Notes: generated by a model not told the origin, from the sequence alone. A DNA stretch of 64,000 bases from Streptomyces sp. LBL (GCF_029893585.1 NZ_JARXYX010000011.1:62001-126000); one strand, 5' to 3'. Shown: positions 45,272 to 54,854, counted from the first letter of the stretch. A program made the numbers and translations.

Positions 45272-45790
45272 ATGACTGCCGCACAAGCAGACCTGCAAAT
45301 CGACCGTCCGTCGGTGGCGGACGGCGCCGCGCTGTGGCGGATGGCCCGGGACTCGAAGGTCCTCGACCTGAACTCGTCCTACAGCTATCTGCTGTGGTGT
45401 CGCGACTTCGCCGCCACATCGGCCGTCGCACGCGACGAACAGGGCGAGCCGGTCGGCTTCGTCACCGGCTACGTCCGCCCGGACCAGCCCCACACCCTGC
45501 TCGTCTGGCAGGTGGCGGTCGACGCGTCCCAGCGCGGCCGCGGAGTCGCCGCCGCCCTGCTGGACGGGCTGGCCGCGCGGACCGCCGCCGAACGCGGACT
45601 GACCACCGTCGAGACCACCATCACCCCGGGCAACACCGCCTCGGAGCGCCTGTTCACGTCGTTCGCCGAGCGCCACGGCGCCCGGCTGGAGCGCGAGGTG
45701 CTGTTCGACGCGGGCCTGTTCCCCGAGGGAACACACGACCCGGAAGTGCTCTACCGCATCGGGCCCCTGTCTCTCGCCCCCGCTGCCTGA
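45272..45790 (+). CDS. ectA: L-2,4-diaminobutyrate acetyltransferase EctA
   Basis: 172 residues, GNAT fold. VGFVTGYVRPDQPHTLLVWQ and VDASQRGRGVAAALLDGLAA (acetyl-CoA loop), plus TPGNTASERLFTSFAERHGA, are EctA hallmarks. It acetylates the gamma-amine of L-2,4-diaminobutyrate, the second ectoine step. ATG 45272 follows an AT-rich leader. First gene of ectABCD; the 74-base gap to ectB is C-rich. Confidence 0.95.
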   Translation: MTAAQADLQIDRPSVADGAALWRMARDSKVLDLNSSYSYLLWCRDFAATSAVARDEQGEPVGFVTGYVRPDQPHTLLVWQVAVDASQRGRGVAAALLDGLAARTAAERGLTTVETTITPGNTASERLFTSFAERHGARLEREVLFDAGLFPEGTHDPEVLYRIGPLSLAPAA

Positions 45791-45864
45791 TCACTCCCTG
45801 CCACTCCCCCCGCCATTCCCCCCTGCCACTCCCTCTGCACCCCCCGCAACGAGGAGCGATTCGC

Positions 45865-47136
45865 GTGACCATCACCCAGCCCGACCTCAGCGTCTTCGAG
45901 ACCGTTGAGTCCGAGGTGCGCAGCTACTGCCGTGGCTGGCCCGTCGTCTTCGACCGTGCGCAGGGCAGCCGCATGTACGACGAGGACGGCCACGAGTACC
46001 TCGACTTCTTCGCCGGCGCCGGGTCACTGAACTACGGCCACAACAACCCCGTCCTGAAACGGGCGCTGATCGACTACCTGGAGCGGGACGGCGTCACGCA
46101 CGGGCTCGACATGTCGACCACCGCCAAGCGGGCCTTCCTGGAGTCCTTCCAGAACCTGGTCCTGCGCCCGCGTGACCTGCCGTACAAGGTCATGTTCCCG
46201 GGCCCGACCGGCACCAACGCCGTGGAGGCCGCGCTGAAGCTGGCGCGGAAGGTGAAGGGACGCGAGTCGATCGTGTCGTTCACCAACGCCTTCCACGGGA
46301 TGTCGCTGGGCTCCCTGGCCGTGACCGGGAACGCCTTCAAGCGGGCCGGTGCGGGCATCCCGCTCGTGCACGGGACGCCGATGCCGTTCGACAACTACTT
46401 CGAGGGCACGGTCCCGGACTTCCTGTGGTTCGAGCGGCTGCTCGAGGACCAGGGCTCCGGGCTCAACAAGCCCGCCGCGGTGATCGTGGAGACCGTGCAG
46501 GGCGAGGGCGGCATCAACGTGGCCCGCCCGGAGTGGCTGCGCGCGCTGAAGGAGCTGTGCGAGCGGCAGGACATGCTGCTCATCGTCGACGACATCCAGA
46601 TGGGCTGCGGACGTACGGGCGCCTTCTTCTCCTTCGAGGAGGCCGGGATCACGCCGGACATCGTCACCGTGTCCAAGTCCATCAGCGGCTACGGCATGCC
46701 CATGTCGCTGTGCCTGTTCAAGCCCGAGCTGGACATCTGGGAGCCGGGCGAGCACAACGGCACCTTCCGCGGCAACAACCCCGCCTTCGTCACGGCCACC
46801 GCCACGCTGGAGGCGTACTGGGCGGACGGCTCCGCGATGGAGAAGCAGACCCGTGCCCGCGGCGAGCAGGTAGAGCAGGCGTTCATCTCCATCACCGAGG
46901 AGAACCTCGCCGACGTCAGGGAGTACCGGGGCCGCGGCATGGTGTGGGGTATGGAGTTCCACGACAAGGAGCGCGCGGGACGGGTGGCGCAGCGCGCCTT
47001 CGAACTCGGGCTGCTCATCGAGACGTCCGGTCCGGAGAGCGAGGTCGTCAAGCTCCTCCCCGCACTCACCATCACGCCCGAGGAACTGGACGCCGGGCTG
47101 AGCATCCTCGCCCGCGCCGTCCGAGAGACCGCCTGA
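45865..47136 (+). CDS. ectB: L-2,4-diaminobutyrate transaminase EctB
   Basis: 423 residues, class III aminotransferase. [36 protein letters not shown] and [19 protein letters not shown] are present, and [12 protein letters not shown] carries the PLP Lys. It converts aspartate semialdehyde to diaminobutyrate. GTG 45865 has GAGGAG nine bases before it. Middle of ectABCD. Confidence 0.96.
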   Translation: MTITQPDLSVFETVESEVRSYCRGWPVVFDRAQGSRMYDEDGHEYLDFFAGAGSLNYGHNNPVLKRALIDYLERDGVTHGLDMSTTAKRAFLESFQNLVLRPRDLPYKVMFPGPTGTNAVEAALKLARKVKGRESIVSFTNAFHGMSLGSLAVTGNAFKRAGAGIPLVHGTPMPFDNYFEGTVPDFLWFERLLEDQGSGLNKPAAVIVETVQGEGGINVARPEWLRALKELCERQDMLLIVDDIQMGCGRTGAFFSFEEAGITPDIVTVSKSISGYGMPMSLCLFKPELDIWEPGEHNGTFRGNNPAFVTATATLEAYWADGSAMEKQTRARGEQVEQAFISITEENLADVREYRGRGMVWGMEFHDKERAGRVAQRAFELGLLIETSGPESEVVKLLPALTITPEELDAGLSILARAVRETA

Positions 47137-47228
47137 CGGCCGACCGGCTGACCAGTCGACCGGCTGACCGCCGGCCAGCCACCCGGCGGCCCGAATCAGT
47201 ACATCCACCTAGGAGGCATCGCAGCACC

Positions 47229-47633
47229 GTGATCGTCCGTTCGTTCAAGGACATTGAAGGCACCGACCGGCACGTGAAGTCCGCGTCCGGCACGTGGGAG
47301 AGCAAACGCATCGTCCTCGCCAAGGAGCGGGTCGGCTTCTCGTTGCACGAGACGACCCTGTACGCGGGTACGGAGACGTCGATGTGGTACGCGAACCACA
47401 TCGAGGCCGTCGTGTGCGTCGAGGGTGAGGCCGAGCTCACCGACGACGAGACCGGGCAGAAGTACACCATCACGCCCGGGACCATGTACCTGCTCGACGG
47501 CCACGAGCGGCACACGATGCGGATCAAGCAGGACTTCCGCTGCATCTGTGTCTTCAACCCGCCCGTGACCGGACGGGAGGACCACGACGAGAACGGCGTC
47601 TACCCGCTGCTCACCGAACCCGAGGAGGTGTGA
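47229..47633 (+). CDS. ectC: L-ectoine synthase EctC
   Basis: 134 residues, cupin fold: [20 protein letters not shown] at the start, [20 protein letters not shown] in the middle, [14 protein letters not shown] and [17 protein letters not shown] at the end, all strongly conserved. It closes gamma-acetyl-diaminobutyrate to ectoine. GTG 47229 follows AGGAGG with a rather long 11-base spacer. Seven bases separate it from ectD. Confidence 0.96.
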   Translation: MIVRSFKDIEGTDRHVKSASGTWESKRIVLAKERVGFSLHETTLYAGTETSMWYANHIEAVVCVEGEAELTDDETGQKYTITPGTMYLLDGHERHTMRIKQDFRCICVFNPPVTGREDHDENGVYPLLTEPEEV

Positions 47634-47640
47634 CGTCACC

Positions 47641-48561
47641 ATGACCACCACCACGCCCAGCGCCGCCACCCACGGCACCACGGTCCCGGATCTCTACCCC
47701 AGCCGCGGCGCCACCGAGGTGTCGATCCCTCGCCGGGACCCGGTCGTCTGGTCGCCGCCCGGCACGGCCGGCCCGGTCTCCGGCACCGACCTCCAGGCGT
47801 TCGAGCGCGACGGCTTCCTCGCCATCGACCAGCTCATCGGCCCCGACGAGATCGGCGTGTACCAGCGTGAGCTGGAGCGGCTCGTCACGGATCCCGCGAT
47901 CCGCGCCGACGAGCGCGCCATCGTCGAGCCGACGTCGCAGGAGATCCGGTCCGTCTTCGAGGTGCACCGGATCAGCGAGGTGTTCGCGAACCTGGTGCGC
48001 GACGAGCGGGTCGTCGACCGGGCCCGGCAGATCCTCGGCTCGGACGTGTACGTCCACCAGTCACGGATCAACGTCAAGCCGGGCTTCGGCGCCGGCGGCT
48101 TCTACTGGCACTCCGACTTCGAGACCTGGCACGCCGAGGACGGTCTGCCGAACATGCGAACCGTGTCCGTGTCGATCGCGCTCACCGAGAACTACGACAC
48201 CAACGGCGGCCTCATGATCATGCCGGGGTCGCACCGGACGTTCCTCGGCTGCGCGGGGGCCACACCGAAGAACAACTACAAGAAGTCCCTGCAGATGCAG
48301 GACGCGGGCACACCCTCGGACGAGGCGCTGACCAAGATGGCGTCCGCGTACGGCATCAAGTTGTTCACCGGCCCGTCCGGTTCGGCGACCTGGTTCGACT
48401 GCAACGCCATGCATGGCTCGGGTGACAACATCACGCCGTTCCCGCGCAGCAACGTGTTCATCGTGTTCAACAGCGTGGAGAACAAGGCCGTCGAGCCGTT
48501 CGCGGCTCCGGTACGGCGGCCGGAGTTCATCGGAGCGAGGGATTTCACCCCGGTGAAGTAG
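47641..48561 (+). CDS. ectD: Ectoine hydroxylase EctD
   Basis: 306-residue Fe(II)/2-oxoglutarate dioxygenase. FYWHSDFETWHAEDGLPNMR gives the His157-x-Asp159 pair, WFDCNAMHGSGDNITPFPRS the distal His258, and QSRINVKPGFGAGGFYW the EctD signature. It hydroxylates ectoine to 5-hydroxyectoine. ATG 47641 follows GAGGAGG. Last gene of the operon, ended by the hairpin at 48,573-48,639. Confidence 0.96.
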   Translation: MTTTTPSAATHGTTVPDLYPSRGATEVSIPRRDPVVWSPPGTAGPVSGTDLQAFERDGFLAIDQLIGPDEIGVYQRELERLVTDPAIRADERAIVEPTSQEIRSVFEVHRISEVFANLVRDERVVDRARQILGSDVYVHQSRINVKPGFGAGGFYWHSDFETWHAEDGLPNMRTVSVSIALTENYDTNGGLMIMPGSHRTFLGCAGATPKNNYKKSLQMQDAGTPSDEALTKMASAYGIKLFTGPSGSATWFDCNAMHGSGDNITPFPRSNVFIVFNSVENKAVEPFAAPVRRPEFIGARDFTPVK

Positions 48562-48572
48562 GCGCGTCGCCC

Positions 48573-48639
48573 CCGGAGCGGGCGGTGTCACAGGCGGTAC
48601 GAGCTGCAGCAGCCACGCCGGTGACGCCGCCCGCTCCGG
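48573..48639. terminator. Bidirectional hairpin between ectD and a convergent gene
   Basis: CCGGAGCGGGCGGTGTCAC (48573-48591) pairs with GTGACGCCGCCCGCTCCGG (48621-48639) with one mismatch and a 29-base loop. It sits just after the ectD stop and before the stop of the leftward gene at 48667, so it probably serves both. Confidence 0.75.
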
Positions 48640-48666
48640 CGTGTTCCCACGGCGTCCTCCCCCGGC

Positions 48667-49716
48667 TCAGGAAGACAGGGTGTTCAGCAGCCGGTCGACG
48701 TCGGCGGGTGTGTTGTAGAGGTGGAAGGCCGCGCGCAGGTTGCCCGCGCGGTCGGAGACCTGGACTCCGGCGTCGCTCAACTCGCCCTGGAGGTGGCCGA
48801 GTCCGGGGACGGAGACGATCGGGGAGCCGGGCGCCGGGACCGGCTGGTGGCCGAGTCGGTGCAGCCCGTCGCGGAAGCGGTCCGCCAGGGCGAGGTCGTG
48901 GGCGCGTACGGCGTCCACGCCCAGCTCCTCCAGCAGCGCGAGGGAGTGACGGGCACCGGCGTAGGAGAACAGGGCCGGGCTCTCGTCGAACCGGCGTGCG
49001 GAGTGGGCGAGTTCGTCGACCGGGCCGTAGCAGGCGTCCCAGGGACGCTCCCCCGCCACCCAGCCGGCGAACAGGGACGGGAGACCGCCCAGGTCCTCCG
49101 GAACGACCAGGAAGGCCACGCCGCGCGGGCACAGCAGCCACTTGAAAGCGACGGAGGAGACGTAGTCGTAGGCGTCCGCCGTGAAGTCCAGCCATCCGGC
49201 GGCCTGGGACGCGTCGACGTACGTCCGCGCCCCGTGCTCGTGGGCCGCCGCCCGGATCGCGGCGAGGTCGGCGACCCGGCCGTCCGCGGACTGGGCGGCG
49301 CTGACCGCGACCAGCGCGGTGCCGGGCCGTACCGACTCGGCGAGGTGTTCCAGCGGCACGCTGCGCACCTTGAGGTCGCGGCGGATGTGGAAGGGGTTCA
49401 CCAGGGAGCTGAAGTCCGCCTCGGCGGTCAGTACCTCGGCGCCCTCGGGCAGCGAGGCGGCGACCAGGCCGCTGTGGACGGCGACCGAGGCCCCGGCCGC
49501 CACCCGGTCGGCGGGAACCCCCGTCAGCCGCGCGAACGCGGCCCGGGCCGCCTCGACGTCGGCGAACATGTCGGTCGGCTGACCGACCGCCGACGCCTGA
49601 ACGGCGGTGTGCATGGCGGCCACGGTCCGGGCCGGCATGAGCCCGGTGCTCGCGGTGTTCAGATAGGTGTTCTTCGGGGCGAACTCGGCACGGACGAGGC
49701 TCTCGAAGGTCTCCAT
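48667..49716 (-). CDS. Class V PLP-dependent aminotransferase or cysteine desulfurase-like
   Basis: 349 residues: NTYLNTASTGLMPARTVAAM, VSAAQSADGRVADLAAIRA, YVDASQAAGWLDF and SVAFKWLLCPRGVAFLVV, in which the Lys of FKW should bind PLP. Similar proteins are isopenicillin-N epimerase/kynureninase-like. Function cannot be read. ATG 49716 starts METFESLVRAEFAPKNTYLN. Convergent with ectD. Confidence 0.85.
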   Translation of the reverse strand: METFESLVRAEFAPKNTYLNTASTGLMPARTVAAMHTAVQASAVGQPTDMFADVEAARAAFARLTGVPADRVAAGASVAVHSGLVAASLPEGAEVLTAEADFSSLVNPFHIRRDLKVRSVPLEHLAESVRPGTALVAVSAAQSADGRVADLAAIRAAAHEHGARTYVDASQAAGWLDFTADAYDYVSSVAFKWLLCPRGVAFLVVPEDLGGLPSLFAGWVAGERPWDACYGPVDELAHSARRFDESPALFSYAGARHSLALLEELGVDAVRAHDLALADRFRDGLHRLGHQPVPAPGSPIVSVPGLGHLQGELSDAGVQVSDRAGNLRAAFHLYNTPADVDRLLNTLSS

Positions 49717-49816
49717 GGAAACCACTGTGCAGCCCAGGCGGCTCCAGGTCCATGGGGTACCTTTGCGTGTTTTCTCCAAGGAGCGCTTATACGTCCGCCC
49801 TGACCTGCGCAGTCGC

Positions 49817-50533
49817 TCAGGACTGCGGCACCGCGCAGCCGTCCGGACCGCACGCCTGAGCGCCGCCCTCGTCGATCAGCTGGAGCGGCGACCGCTCGCC
49901 CCACGCCCGGGTCAGCGCCTGCGCGAAGACCTCGGCGGGCTGGGCGCCGGAGACGCCGTACGCGCGGTCGAGGACGAAGAAGGGCACACCGTTCGCGCCG
50001 AGCTCGGCGGCCTCGCGTTCGTCGGCGCGGACATCGTCGGCGTACGCGGTCGGGTCGGCGAGGACCGTGCGGGCGGCGTCGGCGTCCAGGCCGGCCGCGA
50101 CGGCCAGCTCGACCAGCCGCTCGTCGCCCTCGGAGAACACGGACCGCTCCTCGGCGAAGTTGGCCCGGTAGAGGATCTCGATCAGCTCGTCCTGCCTGCC
50201 CTGCTCCTTGGCGAAGTGGAGCAGGCGGTGCATGTCGAAGGTGTTGCCGTGGTCGCGGTCCCGGGTGCGGTAGGCGAGGCCCTCGGCGGCGGCCTGCGCG
50301 CCCAGGTTCTCCTCGCCGGCCAGGGCCTGCGTCTCGCTCATGCCGTACTTCTTGGTGAGCATGTCGATCACCGGCTGGACATCGCCCTTGGCGCGGCCCG
50401 GGTCCAACTCGAACGACCGGTGCACCACTTCGACCTGGTCGCGGTGCGGGAAGGCCTCCAGCGCCTTGTCGAAACGGGCCTTTCCGACGTAGCACCAGGG
50501 GCAGGCGATGTCCGTCCAGATCTCGACGCGCAT
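49817..50533 (-). CDS. DsbA family (FrnE-like) oxidoreductase
   Basis: 238 residues with the thioredoxin active site IACPWCYVGKARFDKALEAF (CPWC at about residue 11), a helical insertion (residues about 60-150) and the cis-Pro loop ELGANGVPFFVLDRAYGVSG. FrnE-like proteins are cytoplasmic 2-hydroxychromene isomerase/DsbA relatives, often linked to redox stress or polyketide modification. A C-terminal CGPDGCAVPQS gives an extra Cys pair. ATG 50533 starts MRVEIWTD. Confidence 0.92.
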   Translation of the reverse strand: MRVEIWTDIACPWCYVGKARFDKALEAFPHRDQVEVVHRSFELDPGRAKGDVQPVIDMLTKKYGMSETQALAGEENLGAQAAAEGLAYRTRDRDHGNTFDMHRLLHFAKEQGRQDELIEILYRANFAEERSVFSEGDERLVELAVAAGLDADAARTVLADPTAYADDVRADEREAAELGANGVPFFVLDRAYGVSGAQPAEVFAQALTRAWGERSPLQLIDEGGAQACGPDGCAVPQS

Positions 50534-50609
50534 GGTCTCGGCACTCTCCAGGTCGTACGGGAGACGGAGCCTGCCTCCGCCCGATACCTGAACATTCAAG
50601 CAGCGGGAT

Positions 50610-51005
50610 TCATTCCCGGGGTCCAGAACTGGCGAGGACAGGACACGTTCCGTCCTCTTCAACGGTTTCGGCGGTGGCAGTGCGGTGGGTGCGTTCGATG
50701 GCCTGGCCCCAGTACGTTCCGACGATCATGAGCACGGCGCCGAGGGAGGCCCACACGGTGAGCCGTTCGCCGCCGAGCGTGATCCCGATCGCGACGGCCC
50801 AGATCGGCTCGGTGCCCATCAGCAGGCCGGCCCGGCCGGCAGAGGTGCGTCGCACGGCCCACGTCTGGGCGAGGAAAGCGAACACGCTGCAGAACAGGGC
50901 GAGACAGATCAGCTGCGACCAGGTGGTGGCGCTGCTGTGGGCCAGGTCGGGCAGGTGAATGAGGGCGGGTGCCAGGAACAACGCCGAGCCGACGACGGCC
51001 GCTGG
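50610..51005 (-). pseudogene. C-terminal half of an EamA/DMT-family transporter
   Basis: The frame reads VGSALFLAPALIHLPDLAHS, CLALFCSVFAFLAQTWAVRR, MGTEPIWAVAIGITLGGERL and VWASLGAVLMIVGTYWGQAI, the last helices of an EamA drug/metabolite transporter. No start codon or first half is found upstream; before about 51,000 the frame turns into Arg-rich sequence. Probably cut by a deletion or insertion, giving a non-functional relic. Confidence 0.75.
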
Positions 51006-51172
51006 GCGCGGTCCACGCCCGACGCCACATCGACGTCCTCCACCGACCGGAACGCACCGCACGACGGGCCGTCCGAACCGTCCTCGCCGAGTTGCACCGC
51101 GCCGCCACAGAGATCCAGAACCGGGACACCGACGCGCCTCACCCCGATGCCGGCACCTCCGCAACCGCATGA
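51001..51172 (+). pseudogene. C-terminal fragment of an unrecognised protein
   Basis: Immediately right of the EamA break a plus-strand frame with strong third-position GC reads GAVHARRHIDVLHRPERTAR, then VRTVLAELHRAATEIQNRD, and stops at TGA 51172. It has no start codon inside plausible coding sequence, so it looks like the end of a gene whose beginning is lost. The family was not recognised. It may be part of an insertion that broke the transporter gene. Confidence 0.4.
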
Positions 51173-51303
51173 AACCGGGAGAGCCCGGTCGGGGTCGTGG
51201 CCGGTCCCGCGTCTCACAGTCGTTCTCCGGGTGACTACGGCGTAGTCCCGCAGCACCCCGGCGTCGGCCGCCGCCTCACCGGCGAAGTCGGTGACCTTCG
51301 CCC

Positions 51304-51912
51304 TCAGCTGCCGTCTCGCAGGCCGTCCGGCCAGTGAGGCCTGAACTCGAGGTGGTCGTACGTCACGACGCATCCCTCCCCCATCGGCGACTGCGTCATG
51401 AAGCCGACCAGGGCGTCGCCGGTCTCCTTCTCGTCCCCGAGCGTGAAGAGCCGGACGAAGGTCCAGCGCTCGCCGTCCCGGGAGGCGTGGAAGGCGAAGG
51501 CCCGCCCGGTGCGGCTCACCCGCAGCCACACCGAACTGCCGTCCACGGTGAAGGAGTTGGCGTCGTCGGAGTGGCCCCGGGTGACCACCGTGCACACGGT
51601 GGGCACGTCCGGGGAGTACTCCAGACACAACTTGGCCCAGGCCCGCTCCCCGACATGGACGTACAGCACCCCTGCGTCGAACGCCTTGGCGAACCCGACC
51701 CGGACGCGGGCGACGAGCTGGAAGTCCCCCAGGGGCGCGCCGAGGAGGCGGGGTGCGTCGGAGGCGGGGTCCAGCGCCTCACCGGTGGGCGTCACGAAAC
51801 GGTCCTGGCGAGGACCGGCCCATCCGGTGAGGACTCCGTCCTCGTAGGACCAGTTGCCTTCGGGTCCGTAGGTACGGAGGGGGAAGGGCAGTTCGGGAAT
51901 GTCGACGTCCAT
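51304..51912 (-). CDS. DUF1349 domain-containing protein
   Basis: 202 residues: PLRTYGPEGNWSYEDGVLTG, GDFQLVARVRVGFAKAFDAG, AWAKLCLEYSPDVPTVCTVV and SRDGERWTFVRLFTL match the concanavalin-like DUF1349 family. The fold is a beta jelly-roll; related domains end GH43 xylosidases. ATG 51912 follows GGTGAGG; an ATG nine bases upstream is less likely. It starts 19 bases after the aldehyde dehydrogenase stop, so it is probably the second gene of that operon. Confidence 0.88.
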   Translation of the reverse strand: MDVDIPELPFPLRTYGPEGNWSYEDGVLTGWAGPRQDRFVTPTGEALDPASDAPRLLGAPLGDFQLVARVRVGFAKAFDAGVLYVHVGERAWAKLCLEYSPDVPTVCTVVTRGHSDDANSFTVDGSSVWLRVSRTGRAFAFHASRDGERWTFVRLFTLGDEKETGDALVGFMTQSPMGEGCVVTYDHLEFRPHWPDGLRDGS

Positions 51913-51931
51913 GGCCCTCACCCCTACGGCG

Positions 51932-53461
51932 CTATCGCTCCAGCAGCCCGTCGAACCGACGAGGCAGCCCCAGCGGATTGTCGTCCTTCAGCTCCGGCGG
52001 CAGCAGGGCCTCCGGCGCGTTCTGATACGCCACCGGCCGCAGCCAGCGCTCGATGGCCGTACCGCCGACGGACGTCGACGTGGACGTCGTGGCCGGGTAC
52101 GGCCCCCCGTGATGCTGAGCCGCGGCCACCGCCACACCCGTGGGCCAGCCGTTCACCAGCACCCGCCCGGCGAGCGGGGTCAGCTCCTGAAGGATCTCCG
52201 CCCCGCGCCCCTCCCCGGCCGCTTCCCCGGCGGACAGCTGAACGGTCGCCGTCAGGTTTCCCGGCAGCCGCGACAGCACCGACTTCACCTCGGCGTCGTC
52301 CTCGTAGCGGGCCACGACGGTGACCGGCCCGAAGCACTCCTCCAGCAGCAGGTCGTACGCGCCCTCCCGCGTCAGCTTGTCGGCCGGCACCGTCAGGAAG
52401 CCCGGGCTCACCGTGTGCTCGCCGCCCGGGCCCGGCGTCACCGGCGAGTCCACGTGGGGCAGCTCGGTCCGCTCGGCGACCCCCGCGATGAAGTTGTCCC
52501 GCATCCGGTGGTCGAGCAGGACGCCCGCGTCGGTGTCGCTGACCGCGTCCGTGAGTGACTTGACCAGGCCGTCACCGGCGGCGCCGGACGGCACCAGCAC
52601 CAGGCCCGGCTTCACGCAGAACTGTCCGACGCCCAGAGTCATGGACCCGGCGAGGCCCGCACCGATCGCCTCGGCCCGCTCGGCGGCGGCGGCCTCGGTG
52701 ACGACGACGGGGTTCAGCGATCCCAGCTCGCCGTGGAACGGGATCGGCACCGGCCGGGCGGCGGCGGTGTCGAACAGCGCGCGCCCGCCCCGGATGGATC
52801 CGGTGAAGCCCGCCGCGGTGACCAGCGGGTGCTTGATCAGCTCGATGCCCGCCTCGAAGCCGTGGAGGAGGCCGACGACTCCCTCGGGGATGTCGTGCGT
52901 GACGGCGGCCCGGCGCAGCACGGAGGCCACGAGCTCGGACAGGCCCGGGTGGTCGGGGTGGGACTTGACGACGACCGGGCAGCCCGCGGCCAGCGCGCTC
53001 GCGGTGTCACCGCCGGCGACCGAGAAGGCGAAGGGGAAGTTGGAGGCCGAGTACACGGCGACGACGCCCAGCGGCACCTTGTAGCGGCGCAGGTCGGGGA
53101 TGGGCGGGGTCGCGGTGTCGTCGGGGTGGTTGATGACGACGTCGAGGAAGGCGCCCTCGTCGACGATGTCCGCGAAGGCCCGCAGCTGGTAGCAGGTACG
53201 GGCGAGTTCGCCGGTCAGCCGGACCGGACCGAGCGCGGTCTCGGCGTCGGCGGCCTCGACGAGGTGTTCCTTGGACGCCTCCAGGCCGTCGGCGGCGGCG
53301 CGCAGGAACGCCGAGCGCACCGTGCGGTCGGCGAGGGAGCCGCGTGCGGCGTGGGCGGCGCGCACGGTGGCGTCCACCTCCTCGGCCGTGGCCTCCACCG
53401 CGACCTGCTCACGCTGCTTCCCGGTACGGGGGTCGACACTCCAGACTGGTGCTGCTGCCAC
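51932..53461 (-). CDS. Aldehyde dehydrogenase (2-oxoglutarate-semialdehyde type)
   Basis: 509 residues: YSASNFPFAFSVAGGDTASA (cofactor region), FTGSIRGGRALFDTAAARP, HGELGSLNPVVV with the base Glu, GVGQFCVKPGLVLVP with the catalytic Cys, and EECFGPVTVVARYED. The NPVVV and GQFCVKPG forms are characteristic of alpha-ketoglutarate semialdehyde dehydrogenases that finish pentose or hydroxyproline breakdown. GTG 53461 has GGAGGG seven bases upstream; ATG 53518 would add 19 unsupported residues. Divergent from the IclR gene. Confidence 0.9.
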   Translation of the reverse strand: MAAAPVWSVDPRTGKQREQVAVEATAEEVDATVRAAHAARGSLADRTVRSAFLRAAADGLEASKEHLVEAADAETALGPVRLTGELARTCYQLRAFADIVDEGAFLDVVINHPDDTATPPIPDLRRYKVPLGVVAVYSASNFPFAFSVAGGDTASALAAGCPVVVKSHPDHPGLSELVASVLRRAAVTHDIPEGVVGLLHGFEAGIELIKHPLVTAAGFTGSIRGGRALFDTAAARPVPIPFHGELGSLNPVVVTEAAAAERAEAIGAGLAGSMTLGVGQFCVKPGLVLVPSGAAGDGLVKSLTDAVSDTDAGVLLDHRMRDNFIAGVAERTELPHVDSPVTPGPGGEHTVSPGFLTVPADKLTREGAYDLLLEECFGPVTVVARYEDDAEVKSVLSRLPGNLTATVQLSAGEAAGEGRGAEILQELTPLAGRVLVNGWPTGVAVAAAQHHGGPYPATTSTSTSVGGTAIERWLRPVAYQNAPEALLPPELKDDNPLGLPRRFDGLLER

Positions 53462-53605
53462 CGAGGGTCCCTCCAGGTATGTGTAGCGCTGTAATGCCGC
53501 AGTATGTGGGTCATCCACCAGGGTCGTTCGATATGCTGAACGCTGTCTCTGATGATGAATATGCTGTTGGAGACTATTTCCCGTCGAACGAAGGGGTCAA
53601 GGGCG

Positions 53606-54379
53606 ATGTCGGCAGCCGAGACAGGCGGCGGGGCGCAGGTCAAGTCCGCGGTACGGACGGTTGAACTGCTCGAATACTTCGCCGGTCGCCCCGGCATGCA
53701 CTCCCTGGCGGCGGTCCAGGAGGCCGTCGGGTACCCCAAGTCCAGTCTGTACATGCTGCTGCGCACGCTCGTGGAGCTGGGCTGGGTGGAGACGGACGCG
53801 ACAGGCACACGGTACGGCATCGGCGTACGGGCGCTGCTGGTGGGAACGTCGTACATCGACGGCGACGAGGTGGTCGCGGCGGCCCGCCCGACGCTGGACC
53901 GGCTGTCGGACGACACCACGGAGACCATCCACCTGGCCCGTCTGGACGGCACCAACGTGGTCTACCTCGCCACCCGCCAGTCCCAGCACTACCTGCGCCC
54001 CTTCACCCGGGTCGGCCGTCGGCTGCCCGCGCACTCGACCTCCCTCGGCAAGGCGCTGCTGAGCACGTACTCCGACGAGCAGGTGCGCAAGATGCTCCCG
54101 GAGACCTTGCCCGCGCTGACCGAGCACACGATCACCGACCGGGAGAAGCTCATCGAGGAGCTTCACCAGATCAGGGACCAGGGTTTCGCCGTCGACCGCG
54201 AGGAGAACACGCTGGGGCTGCGCTGCTTCGGCGTGGCGATCCCCTACCGGACGCCCGCCCGCGACGCGATCAGCTGTTCCGTGCCGGTGGCCCGGCTGAC
54301 CCCCGCGCACGAGCAGATGGTGAAGGACGCCCTGTTCGACGCCCGCGACCGGCTCACCCTCGCCACCCGGAGGCTCTGA
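53606..54379 (+). CDS. IclR family transcriptional regulator
   Basis: 257 residues. The N-terminal winged helix (about residues 12-70) reads VKSAVRTVELLEYFAGRPGM and AVQEAVGYPKSSLYMLLRTL. The effector domain follows, with RVGRRLPAHSTSLGKALLST and the C-terminal LGLRCFGVAIPYRT, typical of IclR. It is divergent from the aldehyde dehydrogenase gene and likely controls it. ATG 53606 follows AAGGGG; an ATG at 53552 is possible. Confidence 0.9.
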   Translation: MSAAETGGGAQVKSAVRTVELLEYFAGRPGMHSLAAVQEAVGYPKSSLYMLLRTLVELGWVETDATGTRYGIGVRALLVGTSYIDGDEVVAAARPTLDRLSDDTTETIHLARLDGTNVVYLATRQSQHYLRPFTRVGRRLPAHSTSLGKALLSTYSDEQVRKMLPETLPALTEHTITDREKLIEELHQIRDQGFAVDREENTLGLRCFGVAIPYRTPARDAISCSVPVARLTPAHEQMVKDALFDARDRLTLATRRL

Positions 54380-54383
54380 GTCC

Positions 54384-54854
54384 ATGGAGGTCGTACTCCG
54401 CGCGGTCCACGACAGCGACCTGCCGGTCTTCTTCCGGCAGACGAACGACCCGGAGGCCCTCCGCATGGCGGCCTTCGGCCCGGCGGATCCCGCCGACCGG
54501 GACGCCTTCGAGGCCCGGTGGAAACGGATCCGGTCCTCGGCCGACGTGGCGCGGACCGTGCTGGCCGACGGTGACGTGGTGGGCAGCGCGGCGGTGTACG
54601 GGGAGCCGGGCGAGCGCGAGGTGACGTACTGGGTGGACCGCGCGTACTGGGGGCGGGGCGTGGCCACCGCCGCCCTGCGCGGGCTGCTCGCCGAGGTGCC
54701 CGAGCGCCCGCTGCACGCCCGCGCGGCCGCCGACAACCAGGGCTCGCTGCGTGTCCTGGAGAAGTGCGGCTTCCGGATCACCGCACGGGCCAGGGGATTC
54801 GCGAACGCGCGGGGCGAGGAGATCGACGAGGCCGTGCTGGTCCTGAACGGTTGA
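54384..54854 (+). CDS. GNAT family N-acetyltransferase
   Basis: 156 residues. VVLRAVHDSDLPVFFRQTND begins the fold; VTYWVDRAYWGRGVATAALR is the acetyl-CoA loop (R-x-x-G-x-G/A) and AADNQGSLRVLEKCGFRITA the C-terminal module. RimJ/RimL-like type; substrate unknown. It starts four bases after the IclR stop, so it is probably co-transcribed with it. Confidence 0.88.
   Translation: MEVVLRAVHDSDLPVFFRQTNDPEALRMAAFGPADPADRDAFEARWKRIRSSADVARTVLADGDVVGSAAVYGEPGEREVTYWVDRAYWGRGVATAALRGLLAEVPERPLHARAAADNQGSLRVLEKCGFRITARARGFANARGEEIDEAVLVLNG

Noticed and set aside
45795..45850. C-rich stretch between ectA and ectB considered as a terminator.
   Set aside because: It has no inverted repeat and a good ectB ribosome-binding site follows; it is a low-complexity spacer.
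53462..53518. An earlier ATG start for the aldehyde dehydrogenase.
   Set aside because: The GTG at 53461 has a GGAGGG site seven bases upstream, and the extra 19 residues look non-coding.
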